The notes beneath the pieces were generated by a model. The model ran no database searches, was not told where the DNA came from, and was given only the letters and a program-made list of their open reading frames with translations. From the NCBI GenBank assembly GCA_021770845.1, contig JAETQF010000019.1, positions 1-47,389 on the forward strand: 47,389 bases of DNA, given 5' to 3'. A program made the position numbers and the translations under genes. Every line of letters begins with the position of its first letter. The first letter of the stretch is position 1. Shown here piece after piece: positions 10,601-18,432 of the stretch. This DNA is from Oscillospiraceae bacterium. GTDB taxonomy: Bacteria; Bacillota; Clostridia; Oscillospirales; Oscillospiraceae.

Positions 10601-13600
10601 GACCGTTCCCACCGGAACCAACGCGGGGACTTACACCGTCTGGTACAAGGCGCAGGGGGACGTCAATCATAACGACTCCGAGCCGCAGTCCATTTCGGTG
10701 ACCATCAGCCCCAAGCCGCTGACTGTGGACGCTTCCAATGTCGAGCTGTCCGGCAACGACCTGCAGGGCAACGCCACCGACGGTTACTACTACGATTATG
10801 ACGGCACGGAAAAAACGCCCACCGTCACCATCAAAGACGGCAATGCGGTGGTTTCGCCCAGCGAGTACACGGTCACCTACAGCAACAACAAGAACGCAAC
10901 CACTGCCGACAAAAAGGCCACCGTCACCATCACGGACAAAGAGGGCGGCAACTACGTGATCAGCGTCACCGGCACGGTGAGCTTTGAGATCCACAGCGTC
11001 GCCGCCGTGCTGACCGGCGCGCCCCAGGATCGGAACCTGACCTACAACGGAGCGGCTCAGCAGCTGGTGACCGTGGGCACCGCCACCGGCGGACACATCG
11101 AGTACCAGCTGACAAGCGCCCCCACGGGCGAATCTGCCCCCAGCGGCGGCTTCAGCATGAGCATCCCGACGGGCACTAACGCGGGCACCTACACGGTGGA
11201 CTACAAGGTGGTGGGTGAGGGCAGCTACTCGGACGGCCCCACCGGCTCGGTGACGGTGACCATCCAGCCCAAGACGGTGATCAGCCCGAAGATCACGGTG
11301 ACAGGCACCTATACCTATAACAGCAACGAGCAAAAACCGACCGGCACGGCTGTCACCGTCGAGGACGGCATGACCACCATCGACGCCAGCGAGTACACCC
11401 TGTCCTACCAGAACAACGTCAACGCCGGCACGGCTACAGTGATCGTCACCGACAATAACGGCGGCAACTACACCGTCAACGGCACGGCCACCTTCCAAAT
11501 TGGCAAGGCCGTTGCAACAGGTACCGCCCCCACGGGGAAGACTGGCCTGAAGTACAACGGCACAGCCCAGGAGCTGATCACGGCAGGCAGCTCGTCCGAT
11601 GGGACGATGGTGTATTCCCTGAGCGAGACCGGTGAGTATTCCGCTGCCATCCCCACCGGGAAGGACGTAAAAGAGTACGAGATCTGGTACAAGGTTTTGG
11701 GCGACTCCAACCACAGCGACAGCGCGGCTACAGCCCTGTCTCCCAAGGTGGAGATCGCCAAAAACACTGTGACCAAGCCCACCATTCAGGTGACGCCGCC
11801 GTCGGTGAAGTACACCGGGGAGAAGCAGACGCCCACCATCACCGTCAAGGATGACGAAGGCCTGCTGATCGACGGCAGCGAGTACACGGCGACGTATGCC
11901 GACGCAGCCAACAGTAACAACAACGACCTAACTCAGGTGGGCACGTACACCGTGACCGTTACTGGCAAGGGTACCAACTACTCGTTCAGCAAGACCGCCA
12001 CCTTCACCATCACCCAGGCGGATCAGACGCCCCTGACCATCACCGGCACCCGGGAGCGGGTCTACTACGGCGACACGATCCAACTGAGCACCACCGGCGG
12101 CATCAGCGGCGGAACCGTGACCTGGGCGGTGAATAGCGGGGCACCCGCCAGCATTACCGGCACCGGACTGCTTACCATCACCGGCGTGGGCTCGGTCACG
12201 GTGAAGGCCACCAGTACCAAAACCGGCTACGCCGATCAGACCGCCACCTGGAACCTCTACGCAGACAAAAAGCCGGTGGCCGCCCTTGTGACGGCGGCGT
12301 CCAAGACCTACAACAACAGCGCGGACGCCACCGTGACCGCCACCCTGCAAGGCAGCGACTTTGTGGGCACCGACAGCTTTACCATCTCCCTGACCGGCTG
12401 CACCTTTGAGGACGCCAACGCCGGGACGGACAAGAAGGTGAACGTGGTCAGCACAAGCCCAACCTTCACGGTCAACGCGGGCGGCACGGACAACCACGAG
12501 AACTACGCCATCACCTATCCCGCCATGGCCACCGCGTCCATTTTCAAGGCGGACGTGACTGACGTGACCGCGCCCGTGGCAGAAAATGATACGGCGAAGC
12601 TGGTGTACACCGGCCAACCTTTGGCCCTGGTCAAGACGGCGGGAACCGCCACAGGCGGCACCATGGAGTACTCCACGGACAGCACCAACTATTCCGCTAG
12701 CCTGCCTACCGGCACCGACTCGGGCAATTACGACGTCTGGTATCGCGTAAAGGGCGACGGCAACCACAACAACACGACACCCGTGAAGCTGACCGAGACC
12801 AATCAAGTGACCATCGCCCCGCAGAAAGTGGAGAAGGATAAGCTCACCATCGAGTTCACGCCCGACAGCGCCTCTTATGACGGCGCGGTTCACAAGCCGT
12901 CGGTCACGGTGAAGGACGGCAACAACCGCATGATCTCGGGGTCGGAGTACACCGTCACTTACAGCGATACGGACTGGAAAACAGCTTCGTCGACTACTGT
13001 GAAGCATATCGTCACCATCGCCGACGAGACGGGCGGCAACTACGAGATCACCACGAAGACCGCGGAGTTCACCATCTCCGTGATGGGCCAGAACCCGCTG
13101 TCCATCGTGGGCCAGCCCGGCGAGGTTCGGTACGGCGACAGCTTTACCCTCAGCACCACCGGCGGCTCCGGTATGGGGGCCGTGACGTGGACCAGCAGTG
13201 ACACGTCTGTTGCCACCATTGGGGCGAACGGCCTGGTCAAGACTTTGAAGTCCGGCTCAACCACCATTACCGCCACCAAACAGGCGGACGACAACTACGG
13301 CGCGGTCTCGGTCACCTGGTCGTTCAGCGTGGAGAAGAAGCCGGTCACGGCCATCGTCACCGCCAAGGACAAGGAGCATGACGGTACCGACGCGGCCACT
13401 CTGGTCATCACCTGGAAGGACGGCGACGTGCTCAGCGCCGACGTCAACACCCTTACCACTGCGCTTGAGACTGCCCTGTCCGGTAAGTTCGACACCGCCG
13501 ACGCGGGCACGGGCAAAACCGTCACCATCTCCGGCACACTCCCCGACAGCGAGAAGTACGCCATCACCATCAATCGGACTACCACGGCATCCATCACCCC

Positions 13601-16600
13601 GAAGGCCGCCACCCTGTCCGGTACGACGAACCCCACGCTGACTTACACCGGCAGCGCACAGAATCTGGTCACCGGCATCACGGCCACAAGCGGCACCCTC
13701 GTCTTCTCCACGGACGGCAGCTACTATACGCAGCTTGTCCCCACGGGGACCAACGCGGGCACTTACCCGGTGTGGTACAAGGCCCAGGGCGGCGGGAACT
13801 ACAAGGACAGTGACCCGGTCAGGCTGAATGTGACCATCCAGCCCAAGACGGTGAACAACCCCGTTATTGAGCTGTCCCCCGACAGCTTCGAGTACGACGG
13901 CACGCCGAAGAAGCCCGACGTGGTGGTCAAGGACGGCAGCACCGTGATCCCGGCGGTTGAGTACACGGTGAGCTACAGCAACAACATCAACGTGGGCACG
14001 ACCGCCAAGGTTACCATCAGCGACAACGCCGGCGGCAACTACACCGTCAGCGGTATCGCCAACTTTACCATCACGGCGGGCAAGGCCACCTTGACGACCG
14101 CCCCGCAGGCCAAAGTTCTGACCTATACCGGCGCGCCCCAGGAGCTGGTGAGCAGGGGCGCGGCGGACAACGGCACCGTGGTCTATTCCCAGACGGAGAC
14201 CGGCGGCTACACCACCACAATTCCCAGGCAGACCAACGCGGGCAACTACGAGGTCTGGTACAAGGTGCAGAACACGGACGGCACAGACGCCACCACTCCG
14301 CAATACCTGTCGGTGACCATCGCCCGCAAGGCGATCACCGCTGAAGTCCTTTTGGATCCGGAGGAGTTCATATATTCCGGCGACCCGTGCACGCCTGACG
14401 TATTCGTCCTGGATCTGGACAGCAATGATCTCCTTGACCCGGACACCGACTACACGGTTCGCTACATGAGCAATACTAAAGTTGGTACCGCAAGGGTCAT
14501 TGTTGTGGGCAAGGGCAACTACAGCTTCAGCGTTACTACCACCTTTGAGATCGTGGCGGCCAAGGCGAAGTTCACTACGTCCCCGACGGCAGTAACGGGC
14601 CTGACCTACAACGGCACGGCCCAGCCGCTGGTCACGGCAGGCACGGCTGAAGGCGGCACGCCCTGCTATTCGCTGGACGGCGTGTCCTACTTCCCAACAA
14701 TCCCCACCGCCATCGACCGGGGCAGCTATACGGTTTACGCCAAAATCCAGGGTGACTCGACGCACGAGGACAGCGATGTTGTGCGGATTTCTGTGACAAT
14801 CGGCGTGAACGCTTTGACCGCAGATCAGCTGACCGTCACCCTGTCCTCCAGCAGCTTCCCCTACACCGGCGGCGAGCATAAGCCCACCGTCACCGTGACC
14901 GATGACGACGGCAACGTGATCTCCGCCGACGAGTACACGGTGACCTACAGCGGCAACGTGAGCGTGGGCACGGCCACGGTCAGCATCAAGAGCAAGACCA
15001 CCGGCAACTACAACTTTACAGCTTCCGCCCAGTTCCAGATCGTTGACGCCAACCAGACCCCGCTGACCATCACCGGCAAGAAGGACGCCGTGTACTACGG
15101 CGACACCCTCAACCTGGGCACCACCGGTGGATCCGGAAACGGCGCTGTGACGTGGAGCGCAACCGGGCCCGTTGACACGCTCGGCGATGGCCAGTACAAG
15201 GTCACCAGCAGCGGCAGCGGCACCATCACGGCCACCAAGGGCGGCAGCACCGACACCTGGACGTTCTACGCCCAGCCCAAGCCGGTTACGGCGGTGGTGA
15301 CGGCGGCAAATAAAGTCTACGACGGCGATACCAACGCCACCCTGACCGTCGCCCTCAACGGTTTGCTTCCCGGAGAAACTGTCAACAGCGTGACCGCACA
15401 GGGCCAGTTCTTGGACGCGGACGTGGGGACAAACAAGACTGTTACCATTATCAGCCTGACGATCCCGGACGAGGTCGGCAAACTGTATGCCATCAGTCAT
15501 AGCGGCCCAACCACGGCCTCCATCACCCCGGCCCCCGCCGCGGTGACGGCTGCGCCCACGCTGGCTACCGGACCTTTGACCTACAACGGCAGCGCGCAAG
15601 CCCTGCTGACAGACGGCGGCACGGCAGACGGCGGCAGCCTGATGTATTCGCTGGACGGCAAGGACTACGGCTACACCATCCCCACGGGGACGGACGCGAA
15701 AACCTACACGGTGTGGTACAAGGTCGAGGCCGCCGACGACAACCACAAGGACAGCGCGGCGGTAAAGCTGGGGAGCGTAACAATCAGCGCGAACCAGGAT
15801 ACGCCCACCGTCCTGTGCACGCCGGGTACGCTCCAATATGATGGCACGGAAAAGACCCCCGCCGTGGTGGTGCGGGACAGCGCCCAGCGCATCATCCCGG
15901 AGAGCGAGTACACCGTGGCGTTCCCCACGCCCCGGATCGCGGTAGGCACCTACACCGTCACCGTCACCGACAAACCGGGCGGCAACTACAGCTTTACCAA
16001 TCCCGTGACCGGCACCTTTGAGATCGTGGCGGCCAGCCAGAACCCCCTGTCCATCGTCACCGACATCCCCACCGACGTCCACTACGGCGATAGCTTCCGT
16101 CTGAGCGCCATGGGCGGCTCGGGCAGCGGCGCCATCCAGTGGAGCATTGAGGGCACCGCCGCCACCATCAACGACAACGGCGTGGTGACCGTCACCGGCA
16201 CCGGCGGATTCACCGTGAAAGCGTACCGGAAGGGCGCGGACGGCTACAGCGATTCCAACACGGACAGCGTGCCCTTTGTGTCCAACCCGAAGCCCGTGAC
16301 CCCGGTGGTGACCGCCAGCGACAAGCCCTACGACGGAACCACCGACGCGGCCCTGACCGCAAGCTGGAAGAACGGCGACCTGGTGGGTACGGATACCATC
16401 GCACTCACAGCAAATGGCGTGTTCGCCACGGCGGACGCGGGCACCGGCAAGCGGGTGAACATCACAGAACACTCTGCCACAGGGACGAACGTGGACAAGT
16501 ACGCCATCACCTGGCCCGAAAGCACCACGGCGTCGATCTACAAGGTGGACGCCAAGCTGGACACTGCCCCGGCGGACGCTGGCCTGACCTACAACAAGTC

Positions 16601-18146
16601 CGCGCAGGAGCTTGTCCGCGCCGGTTCGACAGTGGACGGCATCGGCACCATCGAGTACAGCACCAGCCAGAACGGCACGTATTCCACCACCATCCCCACC
16701 GGCACCAACGCGGGCACCTACACCGTCTGGTACAAGGTGGCGGACAGCGTGAACTACACCGGCATCGCCCCGGCGTCCATTCAGGTGGAGATCAAGAAGG
16801 CGGATCCCGTCATTACCACAAATCCCACAGCATCCGGTACGGCGGGACAGAAGCTGAGCGAGATCACGCTGGACGGCGGCGCGACAAATACCTCTGGCGG
16901 CACCTTTGACTGGGAGAGTCCCGGGATCGAAGCCGAGGCCGGAAAGGCGTACAACGTGATCTTCAAGCCGAACGACACCGCCAATTATAAGACGGTCACG
17001 TTCACGCTGACGCCGGTCAGCGCTACAAGCGGCGGTAACACCCCCGGCATCCCCGATACCCCCAGCACCCCCGACAGCGCCTCGCTCCAGACCACCATCC
17101 AGAACGGCACGGCCAACACCGTGCTGAGCGCCGCGGGCGGCGATAAACTGGTAAAGGAGGCGGTTCAGAACCAGAGCCGGAACATCGTCATCAAGCCGGA
17201 GATCACCGGCGACGTGAGCAAGACCCAGGTGTCCATCCCGGCCTCCACCGTGAGCCAGATCAACAGCCAGACCGACGCGGCCCTCACCGTGGCCTCCCCC
17301 ATCGCCGACGTGACCATCCCCAACGGGGCGCTGGACACCCTGGGCAGCGCGGGCGGCACCGTGAACGTAGTCACCGAGCAGGTGGGCAACGCGGTGGCGC
17401 TGACGCTGACCGCCGGCGGCGAGCCTGTAGACAGCGTGCCCGGCGGCGTGACCCTCACCGTCCCGGCGGAGGACGCCGGAGCCGGCACCGTGGCGGTCTT
17501 GATCCATGACGACGGCACCCGCGAGGTGCTCCAGCGCAGCGTAGTGAAGGACGGCAAGCTGAGCGCCCCGCTGAGCGGCTCCGCCACCGTGGAAATCGTG
17601 GACAACGGCAAAGCCTTTGCCGACGTGCAGCCCACGGACTGGGCGGCTGAGGCGGTGACCTTCGCCAGCGCCCGCGGGCTGTTCACCGGCACCAGCGAGA
17701 GCACCTTCAGCCCGGAGGAGACCACCAGCCGCGGAATGGTGGCCACCGTGCTCTACCGGCTGGAGGGCCAGCCGGAGCAGGCGCTGGCAGACGTGTATCA
17801 CGATGTCAGCGACGACGCCTGGTACGCGGACAGCGTTGCCTGGGCCGCGGAGAACGGCATTGTAAACGGCTATGGGGACGGCCAGTTTGGCCCCAATGAC
17901 AGCGTCACCCGGGAGCAGTTTGTGGTGATGCTCTGGAGGTACGTGGGAAGTCCCGAGGCAGCTAACCACGACCTGACGGCGTTCACTGACGCGGATCAGA
18001 TCAACGGCTACGCTCTGGAGGCGCTGTGCTGGGCCGTAGAGAACGGAGTGATGAACGGCAACGGAAACGGCAGGCTTGCCCCTGGGGGAACCGCGACCCG
18101 TGCCGAAGCGGCGCAAATATTGAAGAACTTCATAGAAAACATTTGA
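1677..18146 (+). CDS. Giant secreted SLH-anchored repeat protein (5489 aa)
   Basis: The start at 1677 follows GGGAGGT by six bases and opens a signal peptide (MKRRVLSSIMALALCLNLFP, cleavage likely after VGVFA). Residues about 35-140 contain clustered Cys/His motifs (CPHHPAHTDACGY, CTHNHNEGCY, CPHEHNDTCGY). Residues about 200-355 look like a short beta-helix, followed by a CPYCG/CGQCG pair. From about residue 590 to 5040 the chain is built from three repeated module types: N (LTYNG-AQELV ... NAGTYTVWYK), resembling MBG domains; A (YDGT-KEP-VTVKDG ... EYTVSYSNN), a bacterial Ig-like relative; and G (YYGDTF-L-GGSG ... KPVTA-V-A-K-YDGTT-AT), Big2-like plus YDG. I count about 17 N, 17 A and 9 G. 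A proline/serine linker and a beta-rich segment precede three SLH domains (about 5312-5489; FADV, WYADSVAWAAENGIVNGYGD, GRLAPGG). SLH domains bind secondary cell-wall polymers, so the protein should stand on the cell surface, perhaps as an adhesin. The ligand is unknown. Confidence 0.93.
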   Translation: MKRRVLSSIMALALCLNLFPVGVFAADAGTGDGLCPHHPAHTDACGYAPPVLEQECTHNHNEGCYTEEINCLHEHTAECYPDSGDASQAGEPVLCAHVCTQDSGCITRTLSCPHEHNDTCGYVAGKPGAPCLFVCAVCPIEDLIGQLPSRLSAGNAERVQAQIEEIYTLYDALTDEEQRQVDLSPCAALLNQMDGMGSTVLVDGSDSNVEKFTLTEDKENDGLYVVNTPLIFITNEHTLTGTNSSAIQVTGTGELHVRGGGAIVSKQGAGVEVQSGGKLYLEDSVSISGTTYALYIASGAEVHLSAGTYSGNTAAIYVEGGDYAALLGEGYAFFDGGSAISPENLASAKTLTVRQCTDHAKGEFKPVAGTPTHAWTCPYCGIGGTEPCTFSFAETGVGSCGQCGNQISVVVDRDSLKVLAYDDTVQPANGAVTVKVGDTVLTPETDYTVSYVTRGELGVTDITVTVTVTVQPDNGTFTQEYIFTQDDLTKPVLEWDTTSVSVPVTVPYTGSPVTKDQLPNVTINITTASGVDLQNLLRYSHKVQGDSAYTTGLPTNAGTYDVVVSIPEGTDYQAASSEPITLEIMPIDPIATPPAAAKPIYNRNPQALVTAGELTPVAVRDGLKIQFATSETGPYSDTIPTGIDAGDSYTVWYQVTGLTDNYIAPDPNPAQVADVKILRKAITPVVTLSQYSYLYDGGFKEPTVTVKDSDRVTDLPDTEYKVEYVNNRNVSTDDNPAKVVVTDKIQNGGNYDITQVDVEFKITSKTQDTLSITNKPSTFTYGDKFTLQTSGGSGNGLVTWEIVPADPNHPDSKAATVGTNSGQVVITGHGEITVKATKSGTDPDTGVVNYEDATAVWTFTADKKPVTATVTAEDKDFDGNTTATVHAEVKNGVLAGDEIKITGLTGSFDNENAGVGKTVTVVTTGAAITGKNSEHYAVTYSATTVTATIRKAVAKITTAPVAATLTYSGQPQELIATAAVVDPNTVQVEYALSETGTYSTDYPKGTNAGTYTVWYRVKETDNYTGLAPASVDVTIAKKPVSPTITLSGDGLQTDSSTPPTYSYIYDGTAKEPIVTLYEADGTTVIPAGEYTVAYSNNINVSTADTPATVTVTVKENGNYSFTPVTKNFTINKEQAKVLTAPKAAGLPLVFSTYAQELVTAGTASGGTMVYRVGSTGDFEEGIPTKTDAGTYNVYYKVQGDSNHSDSDVCAVPVTVTIAPKTAKDPTIELYQDDGTTPLVSYTYDGNPKEPNVVVKDGSDIIAATEYNVVYSDNTDAGHGTVNITDKPGGNYTVTGSATFVINKADIVDPKPQPATLTYNGTAQELLVPGTTTGGTVQYALNSATSTYSDAIPTGVNAGTYNVYYKVTGDKNHNDLPVQGPVEVEIQRKPLTDITIELTPDNFQYDGAVHLPTVTVKDGDTVLSASEYSWACNVSDPKDGGTYTITISDKAGGNYDLTNAAPKTADFIIGKAAQAELVIEGTREHVYYGDTFPLTASGGSVADAALTWISVGENATIDTNGNVTIKGVGEVTIRVTNPGNDNYLPISAQWTFTAAPMPVTASVVVDGKVYDGTTAATVTSVSIATINSDTVTIDPASITAVFDDPHAGTDKTVTLDTSKVQVTGDDAAKYAISYPDTVTATITQATTTIGTDPAAIASLTYNGQPQALVTAGQTNVGFLVYSLSENGEYSREIPTGTDAGTYTVYYKVDGTADYTGVAANTTPISVTIDPKPITPKIELSETSYKYDGTQKAPKVTLKDGDTVIPENQYTVTWAGTKSQTDADMLRVADTYTATITNAANGNYSFTVTASVEITPAEQAALHITGQPEHVYYGDVITTLGTEGGTGDTKDDTVKWSVTAGSATIVESTGVLTITGTGSVTVRAERSVPNYGTVGDNWNFTVEPKPVTAEVKITAKDYDGTTTATVGSVTVPTINGDTVTIEPASITAAFDDANAGTGKTVTLDASKATADNTDKYAVSYPATAKGDINPKTLTSVTVTLSDHDLKSDPNGQYYEYDGTAKEPKVTVKYTEDSTDKVIPDSNYTVEYSNNKNVGDATVTVTAKDGGNYTFTAAPVHFEIRSVAAVLVSSPQAKNLTYEKGTEQELVTVGTATGGTVVYSLADVEADYKAEIPKKEAAGTYTVYYKVKGDANHADTASQQMTAIIKPKEITPTITLSGNGLTETNGVYFYTYDGNPKTPTVTVKDGTEVIDGTEYSVSYRDNVNAGTATVVISDNNGGNYIVNGSVTFEITKAAPTVTAPTEKTGLQYNGELQELVNAGVSNDGTVVYSVNGGNYSAAIPAASAVDTYTIDWKVLGDANHSDTTPATLTVKIDKNTVNTPTITLSSDQFKYNGSQQKPTITVYDDHSRLIPEYEYTVKIEGTNGNVGMVDVDTYTVTVTTPKTSNYVISSNNTRTFQIVAADQETISITGTPAQVRYGDTIQLGVSGGTGGGTVKWEITGNTDTTLTQGGLLTVKDVNTSIKVTVTRSRGGNYTDVSASWEFTAARKPVTADVTVAAKNWDGTTGVDNTAITATVKTADLAFTDDSITISGLTGTYDNANVGTDKTVTLNKDGVNINGTNAGKYDVAIPATATASILAVAATVDTEPAANTLTYDASQSQALVTAGTATGGTMVYSLDGTNFTQNIPKGKDAGKYTVYYKAQGDQNHTDSAVGTVEVTIAQQTIAATDLQIELSPAWAQYDGQEHKPAVTLRDTKNNEIPTTEYTVVYDSATNWKDVGKHKVKVQNITGGNYIITETEKEFEISTSAQAPLQIVNKPGLVYYGDTFTLSATGGSGTGAVKWSSSDTSVATIDENGGLVTIVGVGQATITATKAGDGNHGEATATYPLNAHKKPVTVTVTADDKVYDGNTNATIHFTWTGLVGTDAINTNNLTGTFDNENVGTNKTVTITGDPVSDTTAQKYDITVQRTTTASITKEVAATPNVTAATDLEYTGSAQDLVTGDGTNTLYSASRDGVYSSTVPTGTNAGTYTVWYKAQGDVNHNDSEPQSISVTISPKPLTVDASNVELSGNDLQGNATDGYYYDYDGTEKTPTVTIKDGNAVVSPSEYTVTYSNNKNATTADKKATVTITDKEGGNYVISVTGTVSFEIHSVAAVLTGAPQDRNLTYNGAAQQLVTVGTATGGHIEYQLTSAPTGESAPSGGFSMSIPTGTNAGTYTVDYKVVGEGSYSDGPTGSVTVTIQPKTVISPKITVTGTYTYNSNEQKPTGTAVTVEDGMTTIDASEYTLSYQNNVNAGTATVIVTDNNGGNYTVNGTATFQIGKAVATGTAPTGKTGLKYNGTAQELITAGSSSDGTMVYSLSETGEYSAAIPTGKDVKEYEIWYKVLGDSNHSDSAATALSPKVEIAKNTVTKPTIQVTPPSVKYTGEKQTPTITVKDDEGLLIDGSEYTATYADAANSNNNDLTQVGTYTVTVTGKGTNYSFSKTATFTITQADQTPLTITGTRERVYYGDTIQLSTTGGISGGTVTWAVNSGAPASITGTGLLTITGVGSVTVKATSTKTGYADQTATWNLYADKKPVAALVTAASKTYNNSADATVTATLQGSDFVGTDSFTISLTGCTFEDANAGTDKKVNVVSTSPTFTVNAGGTDNHENYAITYPAMATASIFKADVTDVTAPVAENDTAKLVYTGQPLALVKTAGTATGGTMEYSTDSTNYSASLPTGTDSGNYDVWYRVKGDGNHNNTTPVKLTETNQVTIAPQKVEKDKLTIEFTPDSASYDGAVHKPSVTVKDGNNRMISGSEYTVTYSDTDWKTASSTTVKHIVTIADETGGNYEITTKTAEFTISVMGQNPLSIVGQPGEVRYGDSFTLSTTGGSGMGAVTWTSSDTSVATIGANGLVKTLKSGSTTITATKQADDNYGAVSVTWSFSVEKKPVTAIVTAKDKEHDGTDAATLVITWKDGDVLSADVNTLTTALETALSGKFDTADAGTGKTVTISGTLPDSEKYAITINRTTTASITPKAATLSGTTNPTLTYTGSAQNLVTGITATSGTLVFSTDGSYYTQLVPTGTNAGTYPVWYKAQGGGNYKDSDPVRLNVTIQPKTVNNPVIELSPDSFEYDGTPKKPDVVVKDGSTVIPAVEYTVSYSNNINVGTTAKVTISDNAGGNYTVSGIANFTITAGKATLTTAPQAKVLTYTGAPQELVSRGAADNGTVVYSQTETGGYTTTIPRQTNAGNYEVWYKVQNTDGTDATTPQYLSVTIARKAITAEVLLDPEEFIYSGDPCTPDVFVLDLDSNDLLDPDTDYTVRYMSNTKVGTARVIVVGKGNYSFSVTTTFEIVAAKAKFTTSPTAVTGLTYNGTAQPLVTAGTAEGGTPCYSLDGVSYFPTIPTAIDRGSYTVYAKIQGDSTHEDSDVVRISVTIGVNALTADQLTVTLSSSSFPYTGGEHKPTVTVTDDDGNVISADEYTVTYSGNVSVGTATVSIKSKTTGNYNFTASAQFQIVDANQTPLTITGKKDAVYYGDTLNLGTTGGSGNGAVTWSATGPVDTLGDGQYKVTSSGSGTITATKGGSTDTWTFYAQPKPVTAVVTAANKVYDGDTNATLTVALNGLLPGETVNSVTAQGQFLDADVGTNKTVTIISLTIPDEVGKLYAISHSGPTTASITPAPAAVTAAPTLATGPLTYNGSAQALLTDGGTADGGSLMYSLDGKDYGYTIPTGTDAKTYTVWYKVEAADDNHKDSAAVKLGSVTISANQDTPTVLCTPGTLQYDGTEKTPAVVVRDSAQRIIPESEYTVAFPTPRIAVGTYTVTVTDKPGGNYSFTNPVTGTFEIVAASQNPLSIVTDIPTDVHYGDSFRLSAMGGSGSGAIQWSIEGTAATINDNGVVTVTGTGGFTVKAYRKGADGYSDSNTDSVPFVSNPKPVTPVVTASDKPYDGTTDAALTASWKNGDLVGTDTIALTANGVFATADAGTGKRVNITEHSATGTNVDKYAITWPESTTASIYKVDAKLDTAPADAGLTYNKSAQELVRAGSTVDGIGTIEYSTSQNGTYSTTIPTGTNAGTYTVWYKVADSVNYTGIAPASIQVEIKKADPVITTNPTASGTAGQKLSEITLDGGATNTSGGTFDWESPGIEAEAGKAYNVIFKPNDTANYKTVTFTLTPVSATSGGNTPGIPDTPSTPDSASLQTTIQNGTANTVLSAAGGDKLVKEAVQNQSRNIVIKPEITGDVSKTQVSIPASTVSQINSQTDAALTVASPIADVTIPNGALDTLGSAGGTVNVVTEQVGNAVALTLTAGGEPVDSVPGGVTLTVPAEDAGAGTVAVLIHDDGTREVLQRSVVKDGKLSAPLSGSATVEIVDNGKAFADVQPTDWAAEAVTFASARGLFTGTSESTFSPEETTSRGMVATVLYRLEGQPEQALADVYHDVSDDAWYADSVAWAAENGIVNGYGDGQFGPNDSVTREQFVVMLWRYVGSPEAANHDLTAFTDADQINGYALEALCWAVENGVMNGNGNGRLAPGGTATRAEAAQILKNFIENI
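4530..7637 (+). repeat. Super-unit 1 of the giant gene (NA-NA-NA-G-NA-G)
   Basis: Module starts, approximate: N 4565, A 4795, N 5110, A 5335, N 5620, A 5840, G 6110, N 6650, A 6868, G 7130. Length is about 3.1 kb. A partial unit ending N-A-G (3470, 3720, 3990) precedes it. Confidence 0.75.
7638..10469 (+). repeat. Super-unit 2 of the giant gene, lacking its first N module
   Basis: Module starts, approximate: A 7650, N 7950, A 8175, N 8460, A 8675, G 8940, N 9500, A 9718, G 9975. The first N is absent, and the unit is correspondingly shorter (about 2.83 kb). The linker FEIRSVAAVL at about 7900 matches FEIHSVAAVL at the same place in unit 3. Confidence 0.75.
10470..13597 (+). repeat. Super-unit 3 of the giant gene
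   Basis: Module starts, approximate: N 10510, A 10720, N 11035, A 11278, N 11540, A 11770, G 12030, N 12600, A 12830, G 13100. Its second A and third N (NNVNAGTATV, NNGGNYTVNG, GKTGLKYNG, KNTV) are closest to the same slots of unit 2. Confidence 0.75.
13598..16540 (+). repeat. Super-unit 4 of the giant gene
   Basis: Module starts, approximate: N 13630, A 13855, N 14115, A 14335, N 14600, A 14815, G 15060, N 15570, A 15800, G 16040. A last single N module (about 16580) follows before the C-terminal region. Confidence 0.75.
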
Positions 18147-18155
18147 TTTAACCTG

Positions 18156-18216
18156 AAAATGATGGGGGTATTTTGAGCCGTTTTCTCTGGACGGCCAAAA
18201 TACCCCCATCATTTTT
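18156..18216 (+). terminator. Strong terminator after the giant gene
   Basis: Perfect 19-bp arms at 18156-18174 and 18197-18215, ending in T5, start ten bases after the stop codon. A small inner stem GCCGT/ACGGC sits in the loop. The A-rich and T-rich ends would let it work in both directions. The rest of 18217-18432 holds a possible -10 (TATACT, 18298-18303) for the next gene and nothing else I can name. Confidence 0.88.
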
Positions 18217-18432
18217 GCGCGTTGTGAACTTTTCGGGGAAGGCGGAAAAACCGTTCCACCCGGATGGCTGCCCCTTCCCATTTCCGGGGCGGTATGGTAT
18301 ACTGGCTGCAAGGATTCTCTGAGGAGGCGGGTTGCGGTGAACGCCCTCATGCCCAACGGCAACCCCCGGCCTGGGGGGGATCCATCCGCGGCCCTGGGGA
18401 TCAAAACAGACGCTTGAGGAGGAATGGACGGG

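Noticed and set aside
1677..18146. CRISPR-like or tandem satellite repeat
   Set aside because: The repetition is protein-coding with module-level divergence; there are no constant short repeats with unique spacers.
2406..18404. Very long open frames (up to 1715 codons) on the strand opposite to the giant gene
   Set aside because: They mirror the repeats and strong codon bias of the sense gene, have low-complexity Val/Gly/Arg/His composition, no ribosome sites and no recognisable domains.
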